This document shows, piece after piece, positions 1 to 12,547 of a DNA stretch of 64,000 nucleotides. Source of the stretch: Populus alba. Lineage: Eukaryota; Streptophyta; Magnoliopsida; Malpighiales; Salicaceae. The position numbers and the translations under genes were made by a program. Location: NCBI RefSeq assembly GCF_005239225.2, contig NC_133288.1, positions 15,382,169-15,446,168 of the forward strand, written 5' to 3'. Each line of letters begins with the position of its first letter. Within the stretch, counting starts at the first letter, position 1. Below the pieces are notes generated by a model that was given only the letters and a program-made list of their open reading frames with translations, was not told where the DNA came from and ran no database searches.

Positions 1-720
1 TGCTTAAATATCAATCGAATTTTTAATTGTGCGTGAACCCCGAAGAAAAAAAAAACTGGTGTAATACCCTAATATACTAAAAAAACTTGGGGAATTTATG
101 AATAGTTGATAAAATTATTATTTTTATTTCATTCTTTTTTCAATTTAATTTTCATATATTTATAATAAGTGTCTGGTTATTTTTAGACCAACCAAGTCAA
201 CTAGATCACATCAAAACAATTCTTACACCAATATAATTTTAAATTTAGACTCGGCAAGGAGTTGGGTCAAGAATTTTTTTCTGTCAATTTCATCATTTTT
301 TCTCAATTTCATCCTCATATATTTTTACCGATCAGTCATGAAATATTTAGACCATCCAAGTTAATTGATTCACGTCGAGACAACTCCACATGATTTAATT
401 TTAAACTCAAGTTATACAAGAATTTAGGTTGAGAGGTTTTTTGTATTAATTTCATTTTTTTAATTTTATCATTGATTTTTTTTTTTTTACAGATTAATTA
501 GGTTGTTTTTTAACCAGACAAGTTGACTGAGTTATATTAAGACAACTAGCACACAATTTAATTTTAAGTCCAATTAGGAGTCACAATAATTTGAAAATTA
601 ATCCAAACATTAGCATGGTGCAAAACTATAAGCTTCGGTCTACTATATATGTGTGTGCCCGTGCGCCCCCATACACGCGTTTGCTTGATGTTATCTGACG
701 TGCTAATTATTGATGAGGGC
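1..720. repeat. Degenerate tandem repeat, about 155 bp
   Basis: There is no gene here. Between about 160 and 600 three related blocks follow each other. Each starts with a 'gaccaac(c)aagt-aact' stretch, continues through 'aca-tttaattttaaa' and ends in a T-rich tract with 'aatttcatc'. The copies are strongly diverged. From 600 to 720 I see nothing recognisable apart from a short tgtgtg/cgcccc stretch. Confidence 0.5.
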
Positions 721-732
721 ATATATTTAATA

Positions 733-2640
733 CTAGCTTTGATACCCGCGCGATGCCGCGAGTCATTTTTTTTTGTATAAAAAATATTTAAAAAAATAAA
801 AATTTAAAAATCTTGGGTTTTTTCTGCAAAGTTATATCCAATAATCTTGGGTTTGGCTGCAACGCCTGACATAAGAGTAATATTTATAATATTAATAATA
901 TAAAATTAAACTTGCATGACCCAAGTTTAAGTGAAGCTGACTATAACACCGGGACTCAAGAATATTGGATGTGGGTCTGGCTATAAGGTCGTGTCATAAA
1001 AGTGTGATAATTTAATAGATAATTAAAAAAAAACAAAGAAAAAAAAAAAGTCAACAGAAAGGAAAAAACTAATGAAGAAAAGGAAAAAGAAATTGAATTA
1101 ATTGGGTTGTTAACCCTTTAAACCAGGTTATCCTGTAAAACCTAGGATTTGCGTCATGAAAGTCTGATAATTAAATAGAAAGAAAATTAACTTTAAACAA
1201 ACTAAACTAAATGAAAAAAAATAACTCGTCAAATCAGGTTAAACTCATCAAACCCGAGATTTATATCATGAAAATATGATAACTAAATAAAAAAAAAATT
1301 TAACATTAACAAACTAAATCAAACAAAAATAATTCATTAAAAAGAAAAAAACAGTCATATAATATAATACAATATAATAATAATTATAATGAAAAAACGT
1401 GGGGAAAGCTAAAGCTAAAGCTAAATTTTCAACTAACTCAATATTAAAAAAATTAATTTAAACAAAGATAATTTAAAAAAATAAACACGTGGGGGAAACA
1501 CACTGCAGCCAAACAAAAATCATGTAAGGGAAACACTGTAGTAATCCATAGTATTTTTTTTTCTAAAAAAAAAAAGCTACAAAGCTAAGTTCTCAAACAG
1601 CTTAATATATATAAAAAAATCAAGATCCGTGTAATGAAAGTATGGGTAACTAAATTAAATTTTTTTTTCACATTAACAAACTAAATTAAACAAAAAAAAA
1701 TCATTAAAAGAAAAAAACACAGAAAAAAGCAAAAAAAAAAAAAAAAACTCATGGGCAAAACGAAAAAAAAAAAAAGTCAAGTGTTTTACTGTGTGCATAG
1801 TGATACATTATAATGTAAAAAACAGAAGAAACAAAAGAGAGGAAAAAAAAAAAACAAAGCTACTACAATGAAAAAACCCACGCGTTAAAAAAAAAACATG
1901 TGAAAAAAAACAAAAACAAAAAAAAATCCCATAGAAGAAAAAACAAAAAAAATTGCAAAAAAAAAAGCTTTAACTACAGTGAAAAAGCTACGCGTTTTAG
2001 TATATTACTTAATTATATGTAAAAAAACAAAAGTGAGGAAAAAAAAAATAAACAAACCTGCTACAATGAAAAACCCATGCGTTAAAAAAAAACATGTAAA
2101 AAAAAATAAAAAGAAAAAAAAAAGCTGCTATAGTGAAAAAACATTTAAAAAAAAAAGAAAAAGCAAAAAGAAAAAACTGCCACAAAAAAAAAAAAAAGGC
2201 CACAGAAGAAAAAAACTGCAAAAAAAAAAAGAAAAAAGCTTTAACTACAGTTAAAAAAAGCTACGCGTTTTAGTAAATTACTTAATTATAATATAATACA
2301 TATAGTTTATAATAATTAAGTGCAGGATAATCAACTATTAGAAAATAATATTATATATAATAATTAGGAATTATTATTAGTATTATTATATAAGTATAAT
2401 TAAAAAGGCATGGGGAAGAGATTACAGTGCCCAAAAAACAAAAAAAAAAAGCACTACAGAAAAAAAAAACTACAAAAAAAAAGAAAAGATTAGCTACCCA
2501 AGGTAAAAAAAGCTAACGCGTTTAGTATATTACTAATTATATATAATCTAATATTATATAATTATAATTAATTTATATATATAACTAATATTATTATAAT
2601 ATTAAAGTATAATTAAAAGGCGGTACATGGGGAAGCTCCA
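733..2640 (-). mobile_element. Possible Helitron-like end followed by A-rich repeats
   Basis: At 733-736 the plus strand reads CTAG preceded by A. Just inside is a GC-rich near-palindrome (acccgcgcgatgccgcgagt, about 744-763). Read on the minus strand this is a short hairpin followed by CTAG before a T, the layout of a Helitron 3' end. The body is extremely A-rich. It holds diverged repeats of 'gtcatgaaa-t-tgataa-taaa' (about 1000-1300 and again near 1630) and three copies, about 265 bp apart, of a block with 'agctacgcgttttagta-attactta' (near 1985, 2255 and 2505). No helicase or Rep coding is visible and the other terminus was not found, so element identity is inference. Confidence 0.3.
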
Positions 2641-5600
2641 TGGCTGAGTGCGCTTTTCCTGCCCCCACGCCTTTTTAGAGTTTTTGGTAATGGGCAAGAA
2701 CTTGAAAATATGTATAAAATATGCTTGAAGTAAATGCATAATAAGCAAGACATTTTCCTAACTTCATTGCACAGGATAATGATCTACACACGCTGAAAAT
2801 ATTTTACACTAAAGGTAGTATCCGGCATTAAATGGCATGTTCTGATGATTATGAGGAAGAGATTTGGACTAATTAACAGCAGTGATCTAAGTAATTGTAT
2901 TAGAGTACTAATTTTATTTTACAATTTTACCCAATTTAGGTAACTAAGGGTGATGGACTCTGTTAACTCTCATATTCCGTGCCTTCCGAGGCTTGGTTGG
3001 TTTTGGGTGCACCATCATTTTAAGGTTTCTGCTCCTTTGAAAAAATGAGCCTATGGACGGGAAGGAATAACGTGCTGTCATTCTTGAATATTAATCACAT
3101 CCAGCTTGATTTTGCCCCTACCTGTGCTGCATGCCAGGCGATCAACATCTTGTAACACGTTTTTGGCAGAGTAATACCCAATATTTATTTTATTGTTGTG
3201 TTTTTGAAAAAAAAATTGTGTTTTTGAGATATATTGATACTATAAAATAAATTTTTAAATAAAATTATTCATTTTTAAAATATTTTAAAATAAAAAAATA
3301 TTTTTTAAAAACACAAGGATTCCAAGAAGCAACTGTTTACCGACGTTTTCAGTGAAGGATAAGGTTTCGGTCCTTTGAGCAATGAAAAAGCATGCCCCTA
3401 ATTAACCTTGCATATAAATTAAAGTACTGAAATTAAGGTAACCAGCCTCCAGCCAGTCATAGATGTTGAGTGAAACCATGGAGGTGCGTGCCCCGTTTTG
3501 AAGTCCCCACGTGTTATTGTGTGCCAGCAAGTAATTAGTATTTAAGTGATTGCGGTGGACTCTTTATCGGTAGTATAGTAAGTTTTTGATTAACTCAAAA
3601 GGGCAAGTTCAGTAGTAATCGAAAGATTTATGTTCCCTTCTTAATTTCACGTGAATCAACAACTGAAGCAGGTCCGTGCTTTTGGTATTGTTTGGAGAGA
3701 AGCGAGGGAATAAACTCGTGTAGGATAGGTGCTCTTCATCATAGCTTAAAAACTCACCTTAGCTTTTACTAGATAACCCGTCACCTAATCTAAATCAAAA
3801 AATTTTAACTATTTTTAGAAGTTTATTAGACCATTCTCCAATAATATAATGGATTAAACACACGACTCGATTAAACTCGAATGAAACCTAAGTAGATCAA
3901 CTTCAATTAATTTTAATTTTTAATTTTTTATCTAAAATAATAAGAAAATATATTATTATGTATTTCTAGAGCATGAATACTTCATATGTATCATGTTTGT
4001 CTATTTCTTTTAAAGTTTTTTATATATAATAAAAACTACAAGCTACTAATTATAATGAAAACTATAAGAATAGTATCACAAGCCTAATGATTATTGCTTA
4101 TATAAATTTTTAACCTACAAGTTATAAAGATATCTTATTACCGTTAATGGGATTACAAGTCTATTTAAAAAAACAAGTTTTGAAAATCCCAAAAAACTTA
4201 TTTTCAATTGTATAACTACTGTTATTATTGATTTTTGTTGAGTTTTTATTTTTTCCAGCCTGGAAAATGTTATAGATAACAATCTTTATTACTCTTCATT
4301 TTAAAGATGGATCACTGAGACTGCTCAACTCTACTTCCTTTAATAAGTTTCTTTTAAAATTATGTATCTTATCAAACCTCTCTTATAGCTGAGTCTGCCT
4401 TCTCTTTCTTCTGGTACAAACTTAATAACTCCCCTGTTTTTTATTTATTACTCATATCTAGTACAATGCATAATCAAGTTTGTTCTCCTTTTCTAAACTA
4501 AAGTATGATAATGATGTTTTAAAAGTTTTTTATTTAAAAATATATTAAAAATATTTTTTATTTTTTATTTTTTAAAAATTATTTTTAATATCAACACATC
4601 AAAACAATTCTTAAAATAAAATAATATTCTACATAAAAAATTTAAAATTTAAATAACACGATTTACACTATATTTCTAAACATATTTAATATCGGCTCAG
4701 CTTATTATTAGGTTTATCTTTAATATTCGTTTACCCATTCTATATTTTCTAATTAATTTACTGTGTAACAGATATAAAAAATATGAAGTGATTACAACAT
4801 GCTCTAAAAGAATTGAGATGGTACAAATTCGTGGTGAAATTTACATCAGTGTTTATGCTTCGGCCTGTCGGTCTCATTTTTTATTGACACTCTTTTTGTT
4901 TTTCACAAATGCTATGAGGCTATTTTGGAAAGATGTTTTTATTTTTAATTTTATATTTATTAAAATAAATACTCAATAAATTTCAATTATTAAGATATGG
5001 AGTCAGAAATTATATTTTTTTGGTTTAAATTATCTTTTATTTATTGTTTTATATTTGAAAAATTCATGACTTTTTTTTTATTAACAATACAGTTTTTTAA
5101 TTACAAACATAAATAAATTCAAATAAGAATTCAAATGATTTAAATTTAGGAGAAAATATATATTTCTTGAGACAAAAATCCCTTTTCATTTCTCATTTAT
5201 TGGGGATGAATAATGCTTTTTTATAAGAAGCTTTGGTTTTTTTATAAGAAATTTATCATGATTTGTAAATCAATTTTTAACCAAGAAAAAAAAATATCTC
5301 GATTATTTTTATATATGACTATATAAAAATATAAAAGAATAAATAATTCAAGAAAAAATAAAAAATAACAAAATATATTTTATTCTCATTGAATATTCAT
5401 GTACAATTTGTTTTTTAAAAAATTCATACATATTACTTTCATACATAATTATTTTAAAAATTAAAAATATCACTATAAAAAAATTCTAATTTTATTTAAA
5501 AAAATATGACATAATTGAATATTTCTTTAAACATCAAGATTTATTTTAAAAATATAAAGAAATTTAACAAAAAAAAAAATATAACAGAGAGATAAGGGCT

Positions 5601-7225
5601 CAGAAAATAGCCCAAATATGTATGGGCATGAAAGGATTACGTTCAGGCATATGCATTCTAGCTTTCAAAAACCAAGCCGAGGAGTAACTAGGCCTTCAAG
5701 CCAAGGCTAGAACCCCTAAACTTTCTAAAAAAACAGCCTTGGCACGCCTAGGCCTTGGAGTCCAAACTATTCCCCTTCTTTTTTAAAAGGAAATGAATGA
5801 CAAGTCATCCAAATGAACAAATGATATGTCTCATGCTGTAATAGTTTCCTGCCACCTTTGGTGACAAAAAAATTAGGTTGCTAATTCTTCATATCCTAAA
5901 AATCCTAATCTCAACCTCTTTCGACTTAAAAATATGAAAAACAAAATACTAGAAACCTCGAAAACACTATTCCCAAGCATAAATGATTGGGTTTCTTAAA
6001 ATACATATACACCATAAAAATTATAATTTTAAATTTTTTGAGATTTCAAAGATCCCTATTTTTTAGGTCTAAAATTATAATTCCTTATATAGATTATATT
6101 ATAGTTCTGAATTTATAAATCTTTTTTACAATCAAAGTCATATTTGATTAATCAAGCCATACCTATGGTTTTTAATGTTCATGACTCATTAGGTTTCCAA
6201 ATATGTTATCCCAAATGTAAATCACAATACTAAATAAAATAGGATTAAATGATTTAATTTATTAATATATATTTTAAGATCAAGTGCACCGTCTAACAAC
6301 ATATCATGATCCCTTAGATATTAGAAAATTATTTGTGGTTTGTCTTAGCCTTCCAATGACAACTTTCTCAGTATAATTATTATATTTTCATTAAGAATGT
6401 TTCAATTTAGATATTTAAAAATTAAATGTGTTTATTTTGTCAAATCATGTTTCTTCTTAATATTATAGTAATTGATTATTTGAAAAAGATTTGAATCTTT
6501 TTTCAAATCTAATTCATCTTGCACAAGTATTTCACAATCAATATAATTTAAAAACATGTAGAATTATTTTTTTAGTTCACTTACGGTTATGAATCATCTT
6601 TATCACTCAAATAACTTCATATAATTTGTGTTATACTCAATATTTTTCCATTTGTTACCTTTGATTAAGATAACATGCAGTTATGGTCAAAACATAACAT
6701 TCTTTATATAAGATAACATAACAATTTTAAGTCTAAAAATCACTTATACAAGTGTCACGTGAGCCTTCATAGAAAATCTCATGCAAGTCAGTTCAGTGTA
6801 GATGTCATCTTATAAGTACCTATATATTATTTTTAGATATCTCTTATACCTTAACTTATAAGAACAATTGTTTTCTTTCATAGAGAAAAGAATACAATAT
6901 GTACCAATTTTAACGGCTCTAATTAATATCTAGTCTTAATAAAGTATTAATCAAGAACATTTAAAATAATGCTTTGATATAATATAAATATCATAATTAT
7001 AACTAACATATTATTTCACAGATTTTGATTATTTTTTTGTCACTCTCCGCTAACAGAAAATTAAACACAAATCAAGCAAGATCTTTCTAATTATATAAAT
7101 TTTTGGTTTTGCTAGAATGAATTATTTTCTTTAATAAAGTCATTTTCTATTATTGAAACTTTGAAGCTCGGTCATGCCTTTTTTTTTACCATTCATCATC
7201 AACCAATCTTTGAATGCAATGTATT
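2641..7225. other. AT-rich intergenic DNA, no gene seen
   Basis: Both strands lack convincing coding sequence. Contents are poly-A/T tracts, a copy of the AT-rich miniature repeat at about 4505-4660, and low-complexity AT. The 63-codon open frame at 4788 has no family resemblance and no codon bias. The segment at 5640-5780 ('aggccttcaagccaaggc...ccttggcacgcctaggccttgg') is locally GC-richer and semi-palindromic but I cannot assign it. Confidence 0.5.
4505..4660. repeat. AT-rich miniature repeat (MITE-like) family copy
   Basis: The core has 'ttaaaaatatattaaaa', then a T-rich tract, then 'aatatcaacacatcaaaaca'. The same core recurs at about 9500-9640, 33480-33600, 44630-44836, 45170-45360 and 52290-52420. 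This implies a high-copy dispersed family. Exact ends are unclear in this copy. Confidence 0.45.
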
Positions 7226-7390
7226 TTGTAGAGAAGGTTTTAGCATAGTTTTGAACCCAGACCAAATCGGCGAGTCGACCCGCGCATGGGACCAGTTCGG
7301 GTCTAAGCAAAAACCCACCTGGGAGTTGGCCCGGCAAACCCGGTCGACCTGGGACTCACCTGACCCGGGTAAACTCGGCTGAGACCCGAT
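7226..7390. repeat. GC-rich 'gacccgg' dispersed repeat fragment
   Basis: This sharply GC-rich island in AT-rich DNA has repeated 'gacccg', 'cgggt' and 'gtcgacc' words (gagtcgaccc, cccggtcgacc, gacccgggt). A related but diverged stretch with 'ccgggttgac', 'gttgacttggtcaa' and 'actcggtc' occurs at 9155-9260. I read both as pieces of one dispersed repeat family. An open frame across it on the plus strand is a by-product of composition. Confidence 0.4.
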
Positions 7391-7708
7391 CTATTTTTTT
7401 TTATATATGTATAGTGGTCAAATGAAGAAGATGAACGTTATTTTCCCTCCATGTCTTTATTATTTCTCCTTTTACTCTTGCCTCTACATATGCAAACCGC
7501 TAACAACCATCCATTTCTTTTGATACAAATGACTTCTCTCTCCTTCTCCTAATGGCTAGTAGTTAGATATTTTCTCATCTGCCCACAACCATTTTTAACT
7601 CAAAGATTGGTTTCGGTAATTAAAGAGATTTGTCCTTTTTAAAATTTTTATTTTAATAGTAAAGTTAGCATTTAAAAGAAATTATTAAATTTGCATCCCA
7701 ATATTTAA

Positions 7709-8928
7709 GGGTGTTTCTAAAATTAAAAAAAAAACTTGATAATCATTTTTTTTGAAAATCATAAAGTTGTTATTGATTTGCACTTCTTGATTGGGCATTG
7801 CTTTTTTAGATAATGTATTAGTTCTCTTATTTTAAATATTTTAGAATTTATGTTGTTGGATATTTTTTAAAAAATATTTTAGAATTTATATTTGGTTTGT
7901 GTTTTGGATATTGAATTAAATTTATGTTGTTGGTTTTAAAATTTAAATTTGGTTTATGTAAGTATTGCATTGTAACTAATTAGGTGTTTTATATAAGTGT
8001 TTTTTTTTTAATAATTTTCTTAAGGCAATTGATAATCCAAATATAAAATTTCCAAAGCAACCAGAAGGTATTGAGAAATAAACAATGTCAATGCTATTAA
8101 ATTTGAATAATTTTCTTTTCAGTTTGTAATAGGAATAAGTTTAAAACAAACATTATGCTATTGCAAGAAAGTATTATCTTATCGATTCAGGATATCTAAA
8201 TGAGTATAGTTACTTGGGGCCATATAAAAATAAAAGATATCATCTTCCAGAATTTCGTTGACAAGGCCAATCGCAAAGTCAGGAAGAAATATTCAATCGT
8301 ATCCTTTCATCGATATGATGTATAATAGAATGTACTTTTGAAGTTTGGAAAAAAAAAGAAAAAAGATGAAGAATCTTGCAGAACATACTTGTGTTTCCTT
8401 ACAAAACACAAGCTCAAATTGTTATCGCATCAATAACATTGCATAATTACATTAGAAGGAAGTCGATTCAAGATATTGCATTTAATGAGTTTGATCACCG
8501 TCTTGATTTTGTTCATGAAAATATTTTAACCGATGTGGTTCCACGATCACAAACACATGGGCACTAGAGGGGTTCGCGTATGGATTATGTTTGTGATGGC
8601 ATTGTAGCAAGTTTGATGGGACAATAATGTTTTTTTTTTTAATGAACAATTTCTTTTTATACCTATTAATGCCAACTCTTTGTTATTTTTTCTATTTAAA
8701 ACATAAGAAATAAATTTGTGTCTTATTTAGTCATTTTATGTACAATATCAATTCCAACCGCAATTTTAATCAAACATACCATGATATGCTTTTGCTCAAA
8801 CAACAATTCAAAGTATAATTTTAACCAAACACACATTTTTATCTAAACCAACCACAATAAAAGTAATTTTAAAAAATCACTTTTTCAAACCATAACCACA
8901 AAAATTATCACAAAGACAAACACACTTT
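7709..8928 (+). mobile_element. PIF/Harbinger-type transposon relic
   Basis: The left end begins GGGTGTTTCT and the right end closes AGACAAACACACTTT, an imperfect inverted pair. Both are flanked by TAA (7706-7708 and 8929-8931), the 3-bp target preference of PIF/Harbinger elements. Inside is a decayed DDE transposase of the same superfamily. At about 1.2 kb it is far shorter than an autonomous element, so most of the coding region is gone. The transposase identity is firmer than the exact ends. Confidence 0.5.
8163..8572 (+). pseudogene. Harbinger (HARBI1-like) DDE transposase fragment
   Basis: Conceptual translation across frames gives YYLIDSGYLN, then a YLGPYKNKRYHLPEF-like stretch, then NRI.., then VFPYKTQAQIVIASITLHNY IRR. 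These match the conserved C-terminal DDE_Tnp_4 block (DSGYPN...YLAPYR...RYH, and TQ..IV.A...LHN.IR). Stop codons and frameshifts separate the blocks, and the N-terminal half is absent. The enzyme would have been the cut-and-paste transposase; it cannot be functional here. The longest open piece is 8376-8564. Confidence 0.65.
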
Positions 8929-8931
8929 TAA

Positions 8932-9640
8932 CCTATGGTGGTGCCGACAAATGGTGATGTGGAGAGTAGAGAGTAGATGCAAGAATTATGAACCTTATTT
9001 CTATACATTTAGGCCTTTTCTTTTTAAAAACAAAAACTTATTTCTTTTTGAAAAAAGAAAAACCTTTTTGCAAGAAAAGAAATGCGGGTCTTTGTTGATG
9101 GGAAAAGCAGGAATGAATCTTGAACTAACAAATATAGTTTTAAAACCCAAACTGGTTTAGGTTCCGGGTTGACTAGGTAAAAAGAAAAACTTAGCTAACT
9201 CGGTCAAAAATTTAGGTTGACTTGGTCAACTCGATCTTAAACCAGTCAAAACTCAGTCATCAACTCGTTGATTTTTTTGATATTTTTTTTATCAAAACAA
9301 TATTATTTTGAATTTTTTTAGGTTGACTTGGATTAATTCTAATTACTATTTCAATCTATGGCCCGGACCTTATTCTAAGTTATTATTGGGTCAGGTTTCA
9401 AAACAATACCAACAAGGCAAGTGGAGCAAGCGTCTTGTAACTCTAGAAATAAAACAAGCCCATACAAATCAAAACATAGGTGGTATTTGGTATTACAGTC
9501 CAACCATATTTCTACAAAAAAAAATTAATATTTTAGTTTTAAATTAAATTTTTTAATTTTTAAATATTTTGATATATTAATATTAAAAATATTATAATAT
9601 ATTTTTAAATAAAATAAAATATTTTAGAAAACAACTCTTC
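8932..9640. other. Intergenic, repeat fragments upstream of SR gene
   Basis: This stretch holds the second 'ccgggttgac' repeat fragment (9155-9260) and an AT-rich miniature repeat copy (about 9490-9640). The latter ends only about 150 bp before the SR protein start codon, so it may lie in the promoter. I see no coding sequence. Confidence 0.45.
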
Positions 9641-9700
9641 TACTACTACTATTCTTGTCAAAAAAAATTCAATCCCATTTTTCCCACTCCTCAAAATTCA

Positions 9701-9709
9701 AAACCCTAG
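9701..9709 (+). promoter_or_regulatory. telo-box (AAACCCTAG) in 5' leader region
   Basis: A perfect AAACCCTAG motif lies 81 bp before the start codon of the SC35-type gene. Telo-boxes are common near the transcription start of plant genes for RNA processing and translation. Function here is inferred from motif and position only. Confidence 0.4.
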
Positions 9710-9789
9710 TCCCCCAATCCGCCACGCACAGAACACACACGCACTCCTTCACCCCGTCACCCACTAGCTCATCAAAGCCGCACAGCGAT

Positions 9790-12547
9790 ATGTCACATTT
9801 CGGCCGATCTGGTCCTCCAGATATCAGAGACACTTTTTCTCTCCTCGTTCTCAACATCACTTTCCGTATTTATACTTCCCTTCTCTCCAGTTTTACTCTT
9901 CCCTTTAATTTGGTACCATGATGTTAATAATTCATAACTCTCTGTTCTTACTCTCTCGCAGGAACCACTGCCGACGATCTTTTCCCTCTCTTTGACAAGT
10001 ACGGCAAGGTAGTCGATGTATTCATACCCCGCGATCGGAGGTATATAAATAAACCTATGCATACACTTTTTTGTATATAAATGTGTGTGTAGTAATGATT
10101 GTTTTTCGAAAGGACTGGAGAATCGAGAGGCTTTGCGTTTGTGAGGTATAAATACGCTGAAGAGGCGCGGAAGGCAGTTGATAGGCTTGATGGTTAGTGT
10201 TTATACTTTTTTATACACTCGAATTATTGTATTCCGTTGTTGTTATTATTATTCTTATTATTTTGAAAATTTAAGGTTATTAATTTGTATTTTGGATATT
10301 TTTTTTAGGCAGAGTTGTGGATGGCAGAGAGATTATGGTGCAATTCGCTAAGTTTGGGCCCAACGCTGAGCGAATGTGAGTGGTTAAAACTCTTTTAACT
10401 TCTTTTGAGTTTATATAACGGGGAAGAAAAAATGTTTATTTGGATGCTTGTTTTGTTAATAATGAACAAATTATGGGACTTCTAGCACCTGCAGCTGTGC
10501 AAAGAATCTACAATTTGGATTAGGTAATAAATTACTATTGATCCAAACGAGAGCTATTTTGCCTGAAACTTGCAAACAACCGTACGTTTACTCTATTTAA
10601 TTTTTTGTTCTCGGGTCTATGTTAGTGATGTAGACGGAAGCTAAAGACGATAACAAACAAAGAAAGAATACATGAATTTTAATGATTGAAAGGGGCTGCA
10701 GATATGAACCTCAAGTTCGCATGTTTTATTCTCTAAAATAACAATCCTTAAGTGCCCCTTCTCAGGAGGTTTACAAAGCCTTAAATAAGCTAAAAACCCT
10801 ATCTCAATTAGAAAACAAAATAAAAATCTGAAATTACAAAGAAAAGAAGCATGAAATCCGAAAATAATAAGGAAAATCACAAAAACTGCTAAAATTGGGG
10901 CCTTATGGCATTTTCAAAATCTAAGAAACTCCAGAAACTCCTATAAAAATTTGAGTGTGATCCAATGGTCAGATCAAAAGTTATGATTCTTTTGAGTTGT
11001 TATTCTAGTCTGGCGCAACTAGACTTTTTTTTAGACCTAGATTTGTCTCACTGGTCTATAACTATATCTGCTAGGCCATCCACGTAATCTGTCTAAGGCA
11101 AGTTCTCATCTAATTGTGATAAACCCACACCTGACTGTTTACAATCATCTGTTATTGCAAGCCCAACTACATCAATTAGATGGAAGCTTTCTACTTGTTC
11201 TTTTTCCCCTTCTGTGGAGTATGTTATCTTTCTTTACCTAGGTGAAATCTTTTTATTTTTCCCTTTGTGTTCTCTTGTTTTCAAATTTAGTTTTCTACTT
11301 TTGTTTGCTATATGATTATTTTACACTAGGATATTTTTTATTAAAACTGATTGAGAAGTTGCATTTTCTTCTTCAAGTAATTGTTGCTTCGGGTTTTTTC
11401 CATTTTAATTCAGTTGTTTTGTTTATATTTTCAGTCAGAGTGGGAGGATAGTGGAATCATCTTCAAAGATTAAAGGTAGGTCCAGAAGCCGCAGCCCTCG
11501 TCCAAGGTGAGGATCTTCTCCAGACTTTGGCTTGCATTCTGTTTGTATTGTGGAAGATTTAGGTTTTAAATGAACATTTATGAGGAGATGCCATCATCTT
11601 GCAAATTGATTCCACCTTAAAGCTTGTAAATGTGGCATAGTGTTATTGTAGTTTCACTGCCTGTGGTGTCTCACCAAATATTTTTCAGGTATCGAGATGG
11701 CTACAGGGACAAGGACAGGGACAGGGATTACAGAAAGAGAAGTCGCAGTAGAAGCAGAGATCGTTATGACCGTGATGGGTATCGAGGTAGGGATAGAGAT
11801 TATCATCCCCGAAGCGTGAGCCACAGCCCAGATCATCGCAAAGAATGTGGTAGAGGACATGATGAGAAACGACACCGTCGGAGTCAGTCTTATGCAAGGT
11901 ATTATTAGATCATTCTTATGCTTTTCTCATCATCAAAATTGCTTGTAATTTGTTTATCTGATTGGAAACTTGATCCATGTTTGCATGCCTTCCTTGCTTG
12001 GCTCAGCCCTAATTCTCCAAGGAGCCCTTCTCCACACAGGGCACATCGTAGGGATGGAAGTCCTAATGGACGCAATGATAACAAACGCTCACCTAATGGA
12101 AGGTATTATTAGATAATTCTTATGCTTTTCTCATCATCAAAATTGCTTGTAATTTGTTTATCTGATTGGAAACTTGATCCATGTTTACATGCCTTCCTTG
12201 CTTGGCTCAGCCCTAATTCTCCAAGGAGCCCTTCTCCACACAGGGAACATCGTAGGGATGGAAGTCCTAATGGACGCAATGATAACAAAGGCTCACCTAA
12301 TGGAAGGTATTATTAGATCATTCTTATGCTTTTCTCATCATCAAAATTGCTTGTAATTTGTTTATCTGATTGGAAACTTGATCCATGTTTACCTGCCTTC
12401 CTTGCTTGGCTCAGCCCTAATTCTCCAAGGAGCCCTTCTCCACTCAGGGCACATCGTAGGGATGGAAGTCCTAATGGACGCAATGATAACAAACGCTCAC
12501 CTGCTTCAAAGAGTGTCTCACCTTGCAATGAACCTGTTGATTCTTGA
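9790..12547 (+). CDS. SC35: SC35-type serine/arginine-rich splicing factor, nine coding exons
   Basis: The coding exons are 9790-9865, 9962-10040, 10113-10192, 10309-10375, 11435-11506, 11689-11898, 12007-12102, 12211-12306 and 12415-12547. All introns are GT-AG, and the exons sum to 909 nt (302 residues plus TGA). The N-terminus MSHFGRSGPPDIRDTFSLLV leads into one RRM (about residues 15-95) with RNP2-like LLVLNITF and RNP1-like RGFAFVRY. An arginine/serine domain follows (RSRSRSPRPR, RKRSRSRSRD), then a proline/serine-rich tail. This is the plant SC35 family: nuclear proteins that bind pre-mRNA through the RRM and recruit spliceosomal partners through the phosphorylated RS domain. The start was chosen because it matches the family N-terminus. 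Oddities are a 1,059-bp fourth intron and a tandemly triplicated exon in the tail. The 5' leader contains a telo-box; SR genes are usually regulated by alternative splicing. Confidence 0.93.
10376..11434 (+). other. Long intron 4 of the SC35-type gene
   Basis: At 1,059 bp this intron is several times longer than its neighbours (72-182 bp). Its centre (about 10640-11130) differs from flanking sequence and may be an old insertion: it reads like non-coding LTR-type sequence on the minus strand, but I found no terminal repeats or duplication. Long introns after the RRM are known in some SR genes and can hold alternative exons. Confidence 0.35.
11899..12510 (+). repeat. 204-bp exon-plus-intron tandem triplication in SC35 gene
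   Basis: Three consecutive units start at 11899, 12103 and 12307. Each consists of a 108-bp intron and a 96-bp exon (32 codons: SPNSPRSPSPHRAHRRDGSP and following). Copies differ by only a few bases, in introns as well as exons. The third exon leaves the repeat after 'cgctcacct' and continues to the stop codon. Since 96 is divisible by three and the splice phase is the same throughout, gain or skipping of a unit keeps the frame. Confidence 0.9.

Noticed and set aside
1979..2254. 91-codon lysine-rich open frame
   Set aside because: It is produced by AAA/AAG runs in an A-rich repeat region; the composition has no other information.
9655..9921. Alternative plus-strand start upstream of the SR gene's ATG
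   Set aside because: The open frame has no ATG of its own upstream in a favourable context, and the SC35 family N-terminus begins at 9790.
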